From contig JABFSG010000004.1 in assembly GCA_013140715.1 (NCBI GenBank), positions 1 to 64,000 of the forward strand: a stretch of 64,000 bases of DNA, in the 5' to 3' direction. The position numbers were made by a program, and so were the translations under genes. This stretch comes from Nitrospiraceae bacterium. GTDB taxonomy: Bacteria; Nitrospirota; Nitrospiria; Nitrospirales; Nitrospiraceae. Below are positions 43,471-51,545 of this stretch, piece by piece (position 1 is the stretch's first letter; each line of letters opens with the position of its first letter). Below the pieces are notes generated by a model. The model had not been told where the DNA came from, did no database searches, and saw only the letters and a list, made by a program, of their open reading frames with translations.

Positions 43471-45105
43471 ATGAGCTCGATACCGAACCAGTCTACAGCT
43501 CGCCAATTTAAGAAGCTCCTCCTGTCAGAGCAGCTGGAATTTATTTGCGAGGCCCACAACGGTCTCAGCGCAAAAATCGTTCAAGAAGCCGGCTTTCCCG
43601 GCATCTGGGCCAGCGGCCTTTCCATCTCAGCCCAATTCGGCGTCCGGGACAACAACGAGGCCAGCTGGACCCAGGTCCTGGATAACCTGGAATTTATGTC
43701 CGATGCCGTCACGATCCCGATTCTTCTCGATGGCGACACGGGATACGGCAACTTCAACAACATGCAGCGGCTGGTCCGCAAGCTCGAACAGCGCCACATC
43801 GCCGCAGTCTGCATTGAAGACAAACTGTTCCCCAAGACCAATAGTTTTATCAAGGGAACCGCCCAACCCATGGCGGACATGCAGGAGTTCTGCGGCAAGA
43901 TCAAAGCAGGCAAAGACGCTCAGACCGATCCGGACTTTTCCATTATTGCAAGGGTGGAAGCCTTCATCTGCGGCTGGGGACTGGCGGAGGCTCTACGTCG
44001 GGCCGAAGCCTACCGTCAGGCCGGTGCAGACGGCATCCTCATTCATAGCGCCCTATCGGTGCCGGACGAGATTCTTTCGTTCAAACAGGAATGGGGCAAT
44101 CGCTGCCCCGTTGTGATCGTGCCGACCAAGTATTATGCCACGCCCACCGATGTGTTCCGGCAGCACAGCTTCTCCATGGTGATCTGGGCCAATCACATGC
44201 TCCGGACTGCAGTAGCAGCCATGCAGAAAACCGCGCGGACCCTCAAGGAGAATGAACACCTGCTCTCCATTGAAGACAAAGTCGCCCCGGTATCAGAAAT
44301 CTTCCGCCTACAAAATGCCGCAGAGCTTCAAGAGGCCGAAGACCGGTATCTTCCCAAAGGGGCGGAGGACACCTGTGCCATCGTGCTGGCCGCCTCCCGC
44401 GGAAAAGAGTTGGGAGAACTCACCGAACAGCAACCCAAAACCATGGTGAACATCCAGGGCACCCCGATCCTCTCCCACATTGTCGATGCCTACAATGCCG
44501 TGGGCATTAAGGACATTGTGGTGGTCCGTGGGTATAAAAAGGAAACCGTCAATCTGCCCAACCTGACCTATGTCGATAACGACGACTTTGCAGAAACCGG
44601 CGAACTGCATTCCCTGCTTAAGGCCCTGCAGTCCAGAAAAGGCCCTGCGCAGAGCACGATCGTTTCTTACGGCGACGTGCTGTTCAATAAATATATTCCC
44701 CAAACCCTCTGCCAGGAGACAGATGACTGCGTAGTTTTCGTCGATAGTAACTGGCAGGAACAGACCAGCTATGCCCGCCTCGGTGGATTCACCGAATGCA
44801 CCATTCCCAATACGAGAAAGGCCTTCAACGCCAAGATCTATCTCAAGCAATTGGGGGACAAAATCCCCAAAGAATCCATCCACGGAGTCTGGATGGGCTT
44901 CCTCAAAGTCTCACCCGGCGCCGCAAACCACATCACCGGCATCATTATCGAGCTGCTGGCCAAGCCGGACAACCGCAAGGCCGGTATTCCTCAGCTGCTC
45001 CAAGAACTCTTGAAGAAGAAATATCCTGTGCGAGTGCTCTATACGGCAGGACATTGGCTCGACATCAACAGCCTCGATGATGTCGTCCAGGCAGGAAGTT
45101 TTTAG
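43471..45105 (+). CDS. PEP mutase fused to NTP-transferase
   Basis: 544 aa from ATG 43471 (AGGAAGGGAA upstream). Residues 1-280 are a phosphoenolpyruvate mutase: [35 protein letters not shown], and the diagnostic [11 protein letters not shown] loop. Residues 290-544 are a nucleotidyltransferase ([15 protein letters not shown]...[10 protein letters not shown], then [24 protein letters not shown]). Such fusions make phosphonopyruvate and activate a phosphonate headgroup (CMP-type). The partner decarboxylase and transaminase are not nearby. Confidence 0.85.
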   Translation: MSSIPNQSTARQFKKLLLSEQLEFICEAHNGLSAKIVQEAGFPGIWASGLSISAQFGVRDNNEASWTQVLDNLEFMSDAVTIPILLDGDTGYGNFNNMQRLVRKLEQRHIAAVCIEDKLFPKTNSFIKGTAQPMADMQEFCGKIKAGKDAQTDPDFSIIARVEAFICGWGLAEALRRAEAYRQAGADGILIHSALSVPDEILSFKQEWGNRCPVVIVPTKYYATPTDVFRQHSFSMVIWANHMLRTAVAAMQKTARTLKENEHLLSIEDKVAPVSEIFRLQNAAELQEAEDRYLPKGAEDTCAIVLAASRGKELGELTEQQPKTMVNIQGTPILSHIVDAYNAVGIKDIVVVRGYKKETVNLPNLTYVDNDDFAETGELHSLLKALQSRKGPAQSTIVSYGDVLFNKYIPQTLCQETDDCVVFVDSNWQEQTSYARLGGFTECTIPNTRKAFNAKIYLKQLGDKIPKESIHGVWMGFLKVSPGAANHITGIIIELLAKPDNRKAGIPQLLQELLKKKYPVRVLYTAGHWLDINSLDDVVQAGSF

Positions 45106-45203
45106 ACTGTCTGAATCTGTGTGGCAGGCGAAACGCACAACGATGAAATTTCCAACCAGTCTCGCTTTTCTCGCGAGTCCCGCCAGTCACGCGTAAGGAA
45201 CGA
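45106..45203. repeat. GCGGGACT/CGCGAGA-type intergenic repeat, copy 1
   Basis: On the minus strand: GGCGGGACTCGCGAGAAAAG, CGAGACTGGTTGGAAATTTC. It shares the ordered blocks GCGGGACTCGCGAGA, AAGCG(G/A)GACTG and TTTCATC with 49085-49195. It fills the gap between the PEP mutase stop and the RCC1 gene stop. Confidence 0.65.
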
Positions 45204-46382
45204 TTACGGAACGACTTTGACGTCGATCGGCGTGATCGTCGAGGCGGCGACTCGCGTGGTAAAGTACCCTCCATTGGTATTCCCTCCCCAGCACTTCACC
45301 ATGTTCTTTTCTTCGAGCGAACAGCTGTGCATAAGCCCGACGGCGAGAGCACTGACGGATCGTAATCCTCTGACCTCATCGGGGGCAGAAATACCCTGTT
45401 CCTGAACTGGGCGGGATGGATCATCCTGAGTGGTATAGCCAAGTTGTCCGACCTGATTGAATCCCCAGCAATTGACCAACCCCTGCCGTAACAATGTGCA
45501 GGCATGAAGAGACCCTCCATCAACTTTTATGGCGGAGGTGACACCTTTGGTCTCCACCGGAACTAGGGCCCCTTCACTCGTTCCAGTCCCCAGCTGGCCT
45601 TTGCGATTGTCCCCCCAACACTTCACCTTCCCTGTGGCGAGCACCGCGCAGCTAAAACTATTTCCCGTTCCAATCGCTGTCACCGACTGCAAGTCGGCCA
45701 CATCGACCGGCATCGATGAGTCTGTCTTGGTGCCGTTCCCCAATTCTCCCCACTGGTTACTCCCCCAACAGCGCACGGTGCCGGTTTTGAGAAGGGCGCA
45801 GGTGTGGCTGAGCCCAGCGCTGAGTGCAATGGCTTCAGTCATCCCTTTCACCGGCACTGGAACGGCAGAATCGACTTGCGTCGCATTTCCTAACTGGCCA
45901 TGGTCATTGCGGCCCCAACAGAAAATCGTACCGGCCTTACGCAGCGCACAGGCATGGAAAAATCCAGCTGTGACATCTGTTGCAGCATGCAGATCTTTGA
46001 CCACCACTGGTGTGACAGCAGAAATGGTCGCCCCATTGCCTAACTGACCATATTGATTGCCGCCCCAACAACGACCAGTTCCATCAGCCAGACTGACACA
46101 GGAAAAATTTAGCCCGACGGCAACCTGCCGTGCAGCAGTGATGTCGGCCACCGGCACCGATCTCCCAAATTCTTGCGTGAGTTTGCCATTTCCCAGTCGG
46201 CCATCCCGGTTGTTTCCCCAACAACGGACCGTGCCACTATTAAGCACAACACAGGAGTGGCCTCCTCCTGCTGAAATGGACAACACAGTTGGAGATGCCT
46301 CGCTGTGCGATAAAGAGGGAGACATCAACACCACAAAACCCGCGATGAGCGGGACAAAGGCAATTCGAAATCTTCTAAACAT
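45204..46382 (-). CDS. Exported RCC1-repeat protein (seven blades)
   Basis: 392 aa. Signal peptide (FVPLIAGFVVLMSPSLSHSEA). Seven repeats of about 50 aa of the RCC1 type, each with C..L..G.v.CWG.N..GqLG (e.g. CVVLNSGTVRCWGNN, CALLKTGTVRCWGSN), predicted to form a seven-bladed propeller. Each blade carries a Cys pair about 10 residues apart, probably disulfide-bonded outside the cytoplasm. It is a likely protein-binding surface; partner unknown. It terminates in the repeat-rich region 45106-45203. Confidence 0.87.
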   Translation of the reverse strand: MFRRFRIAFVPLIAGFVVLMSPSLSHSEASPTVLSISAGGGHSCVVLNSGTVRCWGNNRDGRLGNGKLTQEFGRSVPVADITAARQVAVGLNFSCVSLADGTGRCWGGNQYGQLGNGATISAVTPVVVKDLHAATDVTAGFFHACALRKAGTIFCWGRNDHGQLGNATQVDSAVPVPVKGMTEAIALSAGLSHTCALLKTGTVRCWGSNQWGELGNGTKTDSSMPVDVADLQSVTAIGTGNSFSCAVLATGKVKCWGDNRKGQLGTGTSEGALVPVETKGVTSAIKVDGGSLHACTLLRQGLVNCWGFNQVGQLGYTTQDDPSRPVQEQGISAPDEVRGLRSVSALAVGLMHSCSLEEKNMVKCWGGNTNGGYFTTRVAASTITPIDVKVVP

Positions 46383-46606
46383 TTTGTGCTTTCTCAGTCC
46401 AACTCAGGTAGAACCATTCCATATCTGAATGCTGCCGCAGGCTAGACGCTGGGAAAGAGAGAGTCAACAGAGAAGTGTCGAAACGCCGGTCTTTCCAGCC
46501 CCTCAGATTCGCTGTTTCAAAGAATGATCCTGACACTTCAGAGACCATTGCTGCTAGGATAGGCAAATATTCGAACAGCCAACAACATCGAGAGCAGGAA
46601 ACTTGT

Positions 46607-47416
46607 GTGAATAGAACGACCGTCATTGCCACATGCATCGTGGTGACTCTGATAGGAGTCCCTACCCTAGCCCTTCCAGAAGCAAAAGACGGATCTGGCG
46701 TAGGCTACTTCAGCGGACTATGGACCGGCCATACGTTCTTCGGCGCTACGAGCAGCTACGCGCAGACTACCGATACCGAGGCGCCAGCTGCCGAAGCCGC
46801 CCCATCCCACACCAGACCAGAAAGTTCGGGCTCTGCCGGAATTCTTCTGATCCTCCTGCTCCTGGGAGTTGCCACGATCTTTTACTTCCTGAAAATACAG
46901 CGACCCTCACTTCCCGATTTTTCGGGGATCACAGGCCGCGACCCGGCCATCGACAAGCTGCCGAAAAGGCGCTCCTCTGCAGCCAGGCAGCAATTATCTG
47001 TCGATAGCGTCACCTCCACAGACAAGGCAACCTTTCAGCAACTACTGACCGATGTGCAAAAGGCCTGGAGCAAACAGGATCTGAATGAACTACGGCAATT
47101 TGTCACACCGGAGATGCTGAACTATTTCAGCGCCGCCCTGGCCGACAATACGAGTCAAGACATTCAGAACCATGTAGAGGATGTGGTGCTACTCCGTGCA
47201 GAAATCCTGGAGGTCTGGACCGAACAAGGGACAGTCTATGTGACAGCAGGACTACGTTGGAGTGCCCGCGACTATAACCTCTCTCTCACAAAGCGGCCTG
47301 GAGAACGAGGCTATATCGTCGAAGGCAATGAAAAGACCGCAACCGAATCAGGCGAAGCCTGGACCTTCGTTCAATCCCCAGATGGCAAGTGGTTGCTCTC
47401 CGCCATTCAGCAATAA
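46607..47416 (+). CDS. Tim44-like domain membrane protein
   Basis: 269 aa from GTG 46607 (AGGA upstream). N-terminal export signal (TTVIATCIVVTLIGVPTLALP), a Ser/Ala-rich region, then a TM helix (AGILLILLLLGVATIFYFL). Residues 140-269 are a Tim44-like domain: FQQLLTDVQKAWSKQDLNELRQFVTPEMLNYFSAAL, YVTAGLRWSARDY, WTFVQSPDGKWLLSAIQ. Bacterial members are of unknown function, some linked to membrane or flavin-binding systems. Confidence 0.82.
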   Translation: MNRTTVIATCIVVTLIGVPTLALPEAKDGSGVGYFSGLWTGHTFFGATSSYAQTTDTEAPAAEAAPSHTRPESSGSAGILLILLLLGVATIFYFLKIQRPSLPDFSGITGRDPAIDKLPKRRSSAARQQLSVDSVTSTDKATFQQLLTDVQKAWSKQDLNELRQFVTPEMLNYFSAALADNTSQDIQNHVEDVVLLRAEILEVWTEQGTVYVTAGLRWSARDYNLSLTKRPGERGYIVEGNEKTATESGEAWTFVQSPDGKWLLSAIQQ

Positions 47417-47454
47417 AAACAGAGGAACAGCCAGGTGGTAATGTTCATTGGTCC

Positions 47455-47799
47455 TTAGCGGCGCTTGACGCGAGGAAATACTATGGTGCCGGGGAAATGC
47501 TTCTGCCCCCATACGACTAACGTCTCCAATACCGGTTCCAGCCACTTTCCCTTCTTTGTCAAACCATATTCATAGCGTATAGGGCTTTGCTGATAGGCCC
47601 GTTTGGCAACAAGACCGGACCTCTCCAATTGTTTCAATCTATCCGCTAGGATGTTTGAAGCGATATTTTCCGGAGAGGACATGAATTCCTGATAGCGTCT
47701 TTTGCCCAACACCAGATCGCGAACCACGAGCAGCGTCCATCTATCTCCAAGGATGTCCAGCGCATTGGTAATTGGACAGCACGATCGCTTAAAGGTCAT
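47455..47799 (-). CDS. HxlR-family transcriptional regulator
   Basis: 114 aa. Winged HTH: CPITNALDILGDRWTLLVVRDLVLGKRRYQEF, then ILADRLKQLERSGLVAKRAY, YGLTKKGKWLEPVL. The Cys pair CC near residue 7 is at the typical redox/electrophile-sensing position of HxlR members such as YodB. It is transcribed divergently from the tautomerase gene, suggesting that it controls it. Confidence 0.9.
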   Translation of the reverse strand: MTFKRSCCPITNALDILGDRWTLLVVRDLVLGKRRYQEFMSSPENIASNILADRLKQLERSGLVAKRAYQQSPIRYEYGLTKKGKWLEPVLETLVVWGQKHFPGTIVFPRVKRR

Positions 47800-47883
47800 T
47801 GCATCACCCCTTGTTCCAGCCGCCCGGCATTATACACCTACCCCAGATGTATGGGGATGGGGAAGTACAAGACAAGACAGCAG

Positions 47884-47908
47884 AGTAACTTGCATTTCAC
47901 AAGTAACT
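47884..47908. promoter_or_regulatory. Candidate HxlR operator
   Basis: AGTAACTTG-CATTTCA-CAAGTAACT: an inner perfect inverted repeat ACTTG-N7-CAAGT within longer 8/9 arms, located between the HxlR gene and the tautomerase gene. HxlR-type regulators bind such sites. Inferred from position and symmetry only. Confidence 0.45.
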
Positions 47909-48100
47909 ATGCTAGCATCGTGTCTAACTTCGGGAGACGGCAACGAACATTTGCAATGGCTCATTTTGACATGCAAGAAAGGCTCATAAAGAGGCTTTGC
48001 TATGAAACACCGGCAGAAACCCCGGGATACCAAAAACCTGCCGATCTCACTGTTCCCAATGACTGTGCCTAACAATTCCCAACAATAGGAGGAACGAAAG

Positions 48101-48580
48101 ATGCCATTATGGAAAGTGTATCATCCTGTCGGAACGTTCACGGCCGAAGACAAACAGGCCCTGGCCAAGCAAGTGACAGAGGTCTATGCCAGCATCCCTC
48201 TCCCGAAATTCTATGTCGTCTTCATTTTTGAGGAGGTCGCCAAGGACTCCTGCTTTGTCGGCGGGGAGCTACATAACAAATTTATCCGGTTCAAGGTCGA
48301 CCAAATTGCGAGGACAGTACCCGGCCCAGTCCTCAGAGAATGGTGGGTCAGGACGCTGGATCAGATCATCGCTCCTTTCGTGAAGGACCGCGGATATGAT
48401 TGGGAACTTTCCATCGACGAGACACCTGTCGATCTGTGGTCTCTTCAAGGAGAACTGGCTCCGCCTTTTGAATCTGTGGCTGAAAAACGCTGGGTGAAAG
48501 AAAATAAGGCGAGTCCCTATAGCTTAGCGGAGAAGCTCCCTGTCAATCTCGTCCTCGCTCCAGGGATAGCGGACCGTTAG
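48101..48580 (+). CDS. Tautomerase family protein (cis-CaaD-like)
   Basis: 159 aa. Pro2 becomes the catalytic N-terminal Pro after Met removal (MPLWKVYHPVG). The sequence order (TAEDKQALAKQVTEVYASI, PKFYVVFIFEEVA, GGELHNKFIRF) matches the cis-3-chloroacrylate dehalogenase-like tautomerase group. Substrate unknown. The gene follows AGGAGG and is divergent from the HxlR regulator. Confidence 0.82.
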   Translation: MPLWKVYHPVGTFTAEDKQALAKQVTEVYASIPLPKFYVVFIFEEVAKDSCFVGGELHNKFIRFKVDQIARTVPGPVLREWWVRTLDQIIAPFVKDRGYDWELSIDETPVDLWSLQGELAPPFESVAEKRWVKENKASPYSLAEKLPVNLVLAPGIADR

Positions 48581-48604
48581 GCCATCGCGTAGCCGGAACC
48601 CTAC

Positions 48605-48647
48605 CCAAGAGAGATGACGCCCAACATGGCAACGTCATCTCTCTTGG
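48605..48647. terminator. Strong hairpin after tautomerase gene
   Basis: CCAAGAGAGATGACG and CGTCATCTCTCTTGG form a 15-bp perfect stem with a 13-base loop. It lies 25 bases after the stop; a moderately T-rich stretch (CACATTTCTC) follows. A good terminator shape although without a long T-run. Confidence 0.7.
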
Positions 48648-48784
48648 AACACATTTCTCGCTGCACAAACGCCTAGAGCTACTACCGCCCGTAATGGACC
48701 GAACCCATATAATGCGATCATGTCTCACAGCATTGCAGGGCTCACCGTTGCATTTTTCACGCAAAGAGAATATACAGACGACCC

Positions 48785-49054
48785 ATGAACGCCGAGCAGA
48801 TGGACGAAATCAAACGCCATATCGGCGTTGTGACCGAATCACTTCGGAACGATATCCGCCAGATTGCCGAAGGTCATGCCACCATTCGGCATGAACTTCA
48901 GGAACACCGCGATGAGATCCGGGATGAGTTCAAAGAAATGCGGGCGCTTCTGCGGCTCTCATTCTCTCAACTCGATCAGCGCATCCGCACCCTCGAATCG
49001 GACGTAACCACACTCAAGACCCGCATGGACCGGCTCGAAACCGGCCAAGCCTGA
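48785..49054 (+). CDS. Coiled-coil hypothetical protein
   Basis: 89 aa. Long amphipathic helix with heptads (IRQIAEGHATIRHELQEHRDEIR and LSQLDQRIRTLESDVTTLKTRMDRL). Likely an oligomeric coiled coil. The ribosome binding site is weak. No family certain. Confidence 0.6.
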   Translation: MNAEQMDEIKRHIGVVTESLRNDIRQIAEGHATIRHELQEHRDEIRDEFKEMRALLRLSFSQLDQRIRTLESDVTTLKTRMDRLETGQA

Positions 49055-49252
49055 CCGCTCCAACGAGATCCCCAGAAAACCGTCGTTCGTGAAGCGTGAA
49101 GCGCATCTCGTTATCCGAGCGGGACTCGCGAGACTTGCGAGAAAAGCGGGACTGATCGGAGGTTTCATCTTCGTGAAATGAGAGACGAGGAACGACCTCA
49201 GATCCGATGTATGCCGCTCCGGTCAAACCGGTTCCTGACGGCCCTGTTGGCC
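49055..49252. repeat. GCGGGACT/CGCGAGA-type intergenic repeat, copy 2
   Basis: Contains GCGGGACTCGCGAGACTTGCGAGAAAAGCGGGACTG-type sequence (49125-49160) followed by TTTCATC, as in 45106-45203. It separates the coiled-coil gene (plus) from the broken hicA (minus). No ORF. Confidence 0.6.
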
Positions 49253-49495
49253 TCATCCAAATAGTCTGTCCAACAATTGCTCACGACTTATTTCGAAATG
49301 GGCGGCCACATCGGTCAAGATTGTCGAAAGCGTTCCGATACGGAGTGAAGTATGTTGGGGAATCGTGAGATGATGCTCACCGTGCTCCTAGGTAGTGAGT
49401 CGAAGATGGCTGCCGGTTTGGCGAGTGACTGCGTAGCCGAGCTTGTGGAGAGCCTGAGCGAGATCGCTTCCCGACAGATCGCGGGGAAGCCTCAT
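49253..49495 (-). pseudogene. hicA: hicA toxin gene broken by an amber codon
   Basis: The reading frame from ATG 49495 gives MRLPRDLSGSDLAQALHKLG...RQTGSHLRLTT, then TAG (49390-49388), then EHGEHHLTIPQHTSLRIGTL to a natural TGA (49255-49253). Total length with the stop read through is 80 aa, the usual HicA size, and both halves match HicA (catalytic His in TGSH, LTIP strand). The TAG stands where Gln is expected (CAG to TAG). The start overlaps the stop of the hicB-like gene. The toxin is probably inactive. Confidence 0.8.
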
Positions 49496-49698
49496 ACGGC
49501 GATGACTTCCTCCCGCACATGATGGAGGCGGACGACCTTCGGAGCCTTCCCCCCCTCGAAGTGACAACGGACCGCATCACGAACCTTGCCGGGTAATTCG
49601 GCAAGCGTGTCCGCCTCGGTAAAAATAGACTCCCCAAGCGCACGAGCCAGGAACCCGCCCTCAGGAGCCTCTTCCACCACGAAAATCAATTCACTCAT
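49492..49698 (-). CDS. hicB: HicB-like antitoxin
   Basis: 68 aa from ATG 49698 (GAGGG seven bases upstream; ATG 49704 also in frame). One RNase-H-like HicB domain: LIFVVEEAPEGGFLARALG, IFTEADTLAELPGKVRDAVRCHF. Short forms of this kind lack a separate DNA-binding domain. It lies before the broken hicA with a 4-base overlap, so the module is antitoxin-first. Confidence 0.8.
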   Translation of the reverse strand: MSELIFVVEEAPEGGFLARALGESIFTEADTLAELPGKVRDAVRCHFEGGKAPKVVRLHHVREEVIAV

Positions 49699-49704
49699 CG
49701 TCAT

Positions 49705-50253
49705 CCCTCAACCATGTGTCCACAGCCGCTATGCCACATGGTATTCCGGTCAAGAAGCAATGTCTAGAGCTGTTAAATTCTCTCTCGGACTCAAGCCTAC
49801 AGCCTAAGCTCAGCCTCTCGTGAAACGTTTCGGGCATTCGGTGAGAGACAAGATGCGATTGAAGGCGCTGATGGCTGAAAGCTGACTGCCGATCGTTTCA
49901 GTCGCGAGAGACAAACGACGAGCATGAGTGCCAGAGATCGCTTCGCTGCGCAGGCGCTTCACCAACGACAAGCATCAAATCAGTTCGAAGCTGGCGAGGC
50001 GAAGCATCAGAAAAGTAGAATGTCTCCGTTTCCCTCCCCCCCCCGTAGAATATCGTGGTTTTCTTGCCTGACCTAATTGGGTCTTTACACCTTTTACTGG
50101 TCCCATAATGCAGTTTGAGCTGGTAGCAGAATGGTAGGAGTGCATGTAATGCCTTGAGTTCTCATGCGTTTTCTTCATCCCTAGGATTAACAAACCGCAG
50201 GTCAAAAGCTTTGAGTAGTATTCCCCTGTCACCGCGGCTATAACTCCCGCGCG
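49705..50253. other. Intergenic region before the low-GC gene
   Basis: About 550 bases. No convincing ORF. Contains a C-tract (around 50035-50044), a shift to lower GC from about 50000, and the 13-base AAACCGCAGGTCA at 50192-50204, which recurs at 51075-51087. Possible left boundary of a small insert. Confidence 0.4.
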
Positions 50254-50943
50254 ATGACTTTTCTTGAACTCCTTCCAAGGCTCAACTTCATTTTGATGGC
50301 CCTGATCGCATTCAGTGCAGGCTATATTTGGTGCAACGAGAAATCAGCCAAACCAGTTGGAAGGAAAATTGCTGTTTTGCCATTCTTGAGTCTACTCGGA
50401 CTCTTGATCGCATCGCAGGCATATCAAGCGTTCTACTCGGAGGCACCATCCGGTGTATTGCGTCCCGCCAACGAATCAACACCCAAGACTGAATGCGATC
50501 AAATTCCCAAGGAGGCCCTTATTTTAGTCCTGGGTACGTCTGCCTCCTACACAACGGCTTCTCACCATACCTTCCTTCAGGTGGCCGGCGAGAACCTGCT
50601 CTCCATCGACCGGCAGGAAGGGGGCATCACAATTTCCGCAACACTCTACAGTCGAGACCTAAAGGTTGTTGCCAAAATCAGGGACAACGAGTTTGAGGTA
50701 AACCCATCGAGCTACTTTCAGCGAGAGGCCTCGGGCCGGCATACCCTTGTTGTTTCTGACCATCAAGGACAGCGCGTTCTTTATGTGCGGCACATTAATC
50801 CTTCTGCGGTCAAGATTCTTGGGAAGTTTCATACCGCAAAAGGCGTTGTCCAAATAGATGACGACGTAATGCTCGTGCCAGGCATGGGCCGCCTTTGTCG
50901 ATTCTGTTTTGGAAACAGTGTGGTTGGTATCCGCATCAATTGA
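50254..50943 (+). CDS. Membrane-anchored hypothetical protein
   Basis: 229 aa. Two N-terminal hydrophobic segments (LNFILMALIAFSAGYIW and IAVLPFLSLLGLLIASQAYQAF), then a soluble domain that looks beta-rich (LLSIDRQEGGITISATLYS, HTLVVSDHQGQRVLYVRHI). No family recognised. Codon use and GC differ from neighbours (more A/T), hinting at acquisition. It lies between two copies of AAACCGCAGGTCA. Confidence 0.6.
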   Translation: MTFLELLPRLNFILMALIAFSAGYIWCNEKSAKPVGRKIAVLPFLSLLGLLIASQAYQAFYSEAPSGVLRPANESTPKTECDQIPKEALILVLGTSASYTTASHHTFLQVAGENLLSIDRQEGGITISATLYSRDLKVVAKIRDNEFEVNPSSYFQREASGRHTLVVSDHQGQRVLYVRHINPSAVKILGKFHTAKGVVQIDDDVMLVPGMGRLCRFCFGNSVVGIRIN

Positions 50944-51269
50944 TCTCATCCTCTGCTACCACGCTGCTACCAGGACAGGACAAATCACCCCCGTCTAGCC
51001 CCACTTGGGCAGTCTCCTGATTTGTGGTTTCTTGTGGGGTTAAGTTGTCTGAGGTAGTATCGGGGGGAGTTCGTAAACCGCAGGTCAGTCAGGTGTGTTT
51101 ACACTACCTGCGTTGACTGGTACATCAATCTTCTATTTTTCCCTTAGCGGGCTGGCTATATAAACCCCCACGCGCATGTCCAACAAGGGCACCTGTCATT
51201 CACATTCAGCGAGGTGGCTGGTGTGGTCTCCATTGCCCGCAGCATCCCAATCCCCCTATTTTCATGTTC
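50944..51269. other. Intergenic region after the low-GC gene
   Basis: About 325 bases of mixed sequence with no convincing ORF. Contains the second AAACCGCAGGTCA (51075-51087) and a CTACC-rich stretch after the stop. No clear terminator seen. Confidence 0.35.
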
Positions 51270-51545
51270 AAGGGTAGCCTGGTTGATCCTCGAGTGCGCG
51301 CGTCAAACGAGCACATTCCTATCGTGCGCGTTCCGCGAGCAGGAGGACGACCAGGCTACCCTTCCCATCCTTCTGAGACGCGCGTTGCGCGAGCACAGAA
51401 GATCATCAGGCTCCATCCCTTGCCCCTTGCGCGCATCCTTCTCATCCACTCTCTCACGGAGGGTATAGTCAAGTTGCCCTTTACTGCGCGCATCGAGCGA
51501 CCACAGTTTCATCGTGGGGGCTCTGCGAGCAAGAAGGGCACCTGG
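51270..51545. repeat. Compound array of two-unit hairpin repeats, copies C1-C3
   Basis: C1 (51270-51363): arms AAGGGTAGCCTGGTTGATCC and its complement, enclosing units of types TGCTCGCGGAACGCGC and TGCTCGTTTGACGCGC (minus strand). C2 (about 51364-51425): one unit TGCTCGCGCAACGCGC plus the same arm as copy A. C3 (about 51460-51548): arms GGAGGGTATAGTCAAGTTGC and complement with more degenerate units. The array lies just downstream of the helicase stop, and C3's arm includes that stop codon. Confidence 0.78.

Noticed and set aside
47851-48072. ORF of 73 aa upstream of the tautomerase
   Set aside because: Spans the HxlR operator region, no ribosome binding site, no family.
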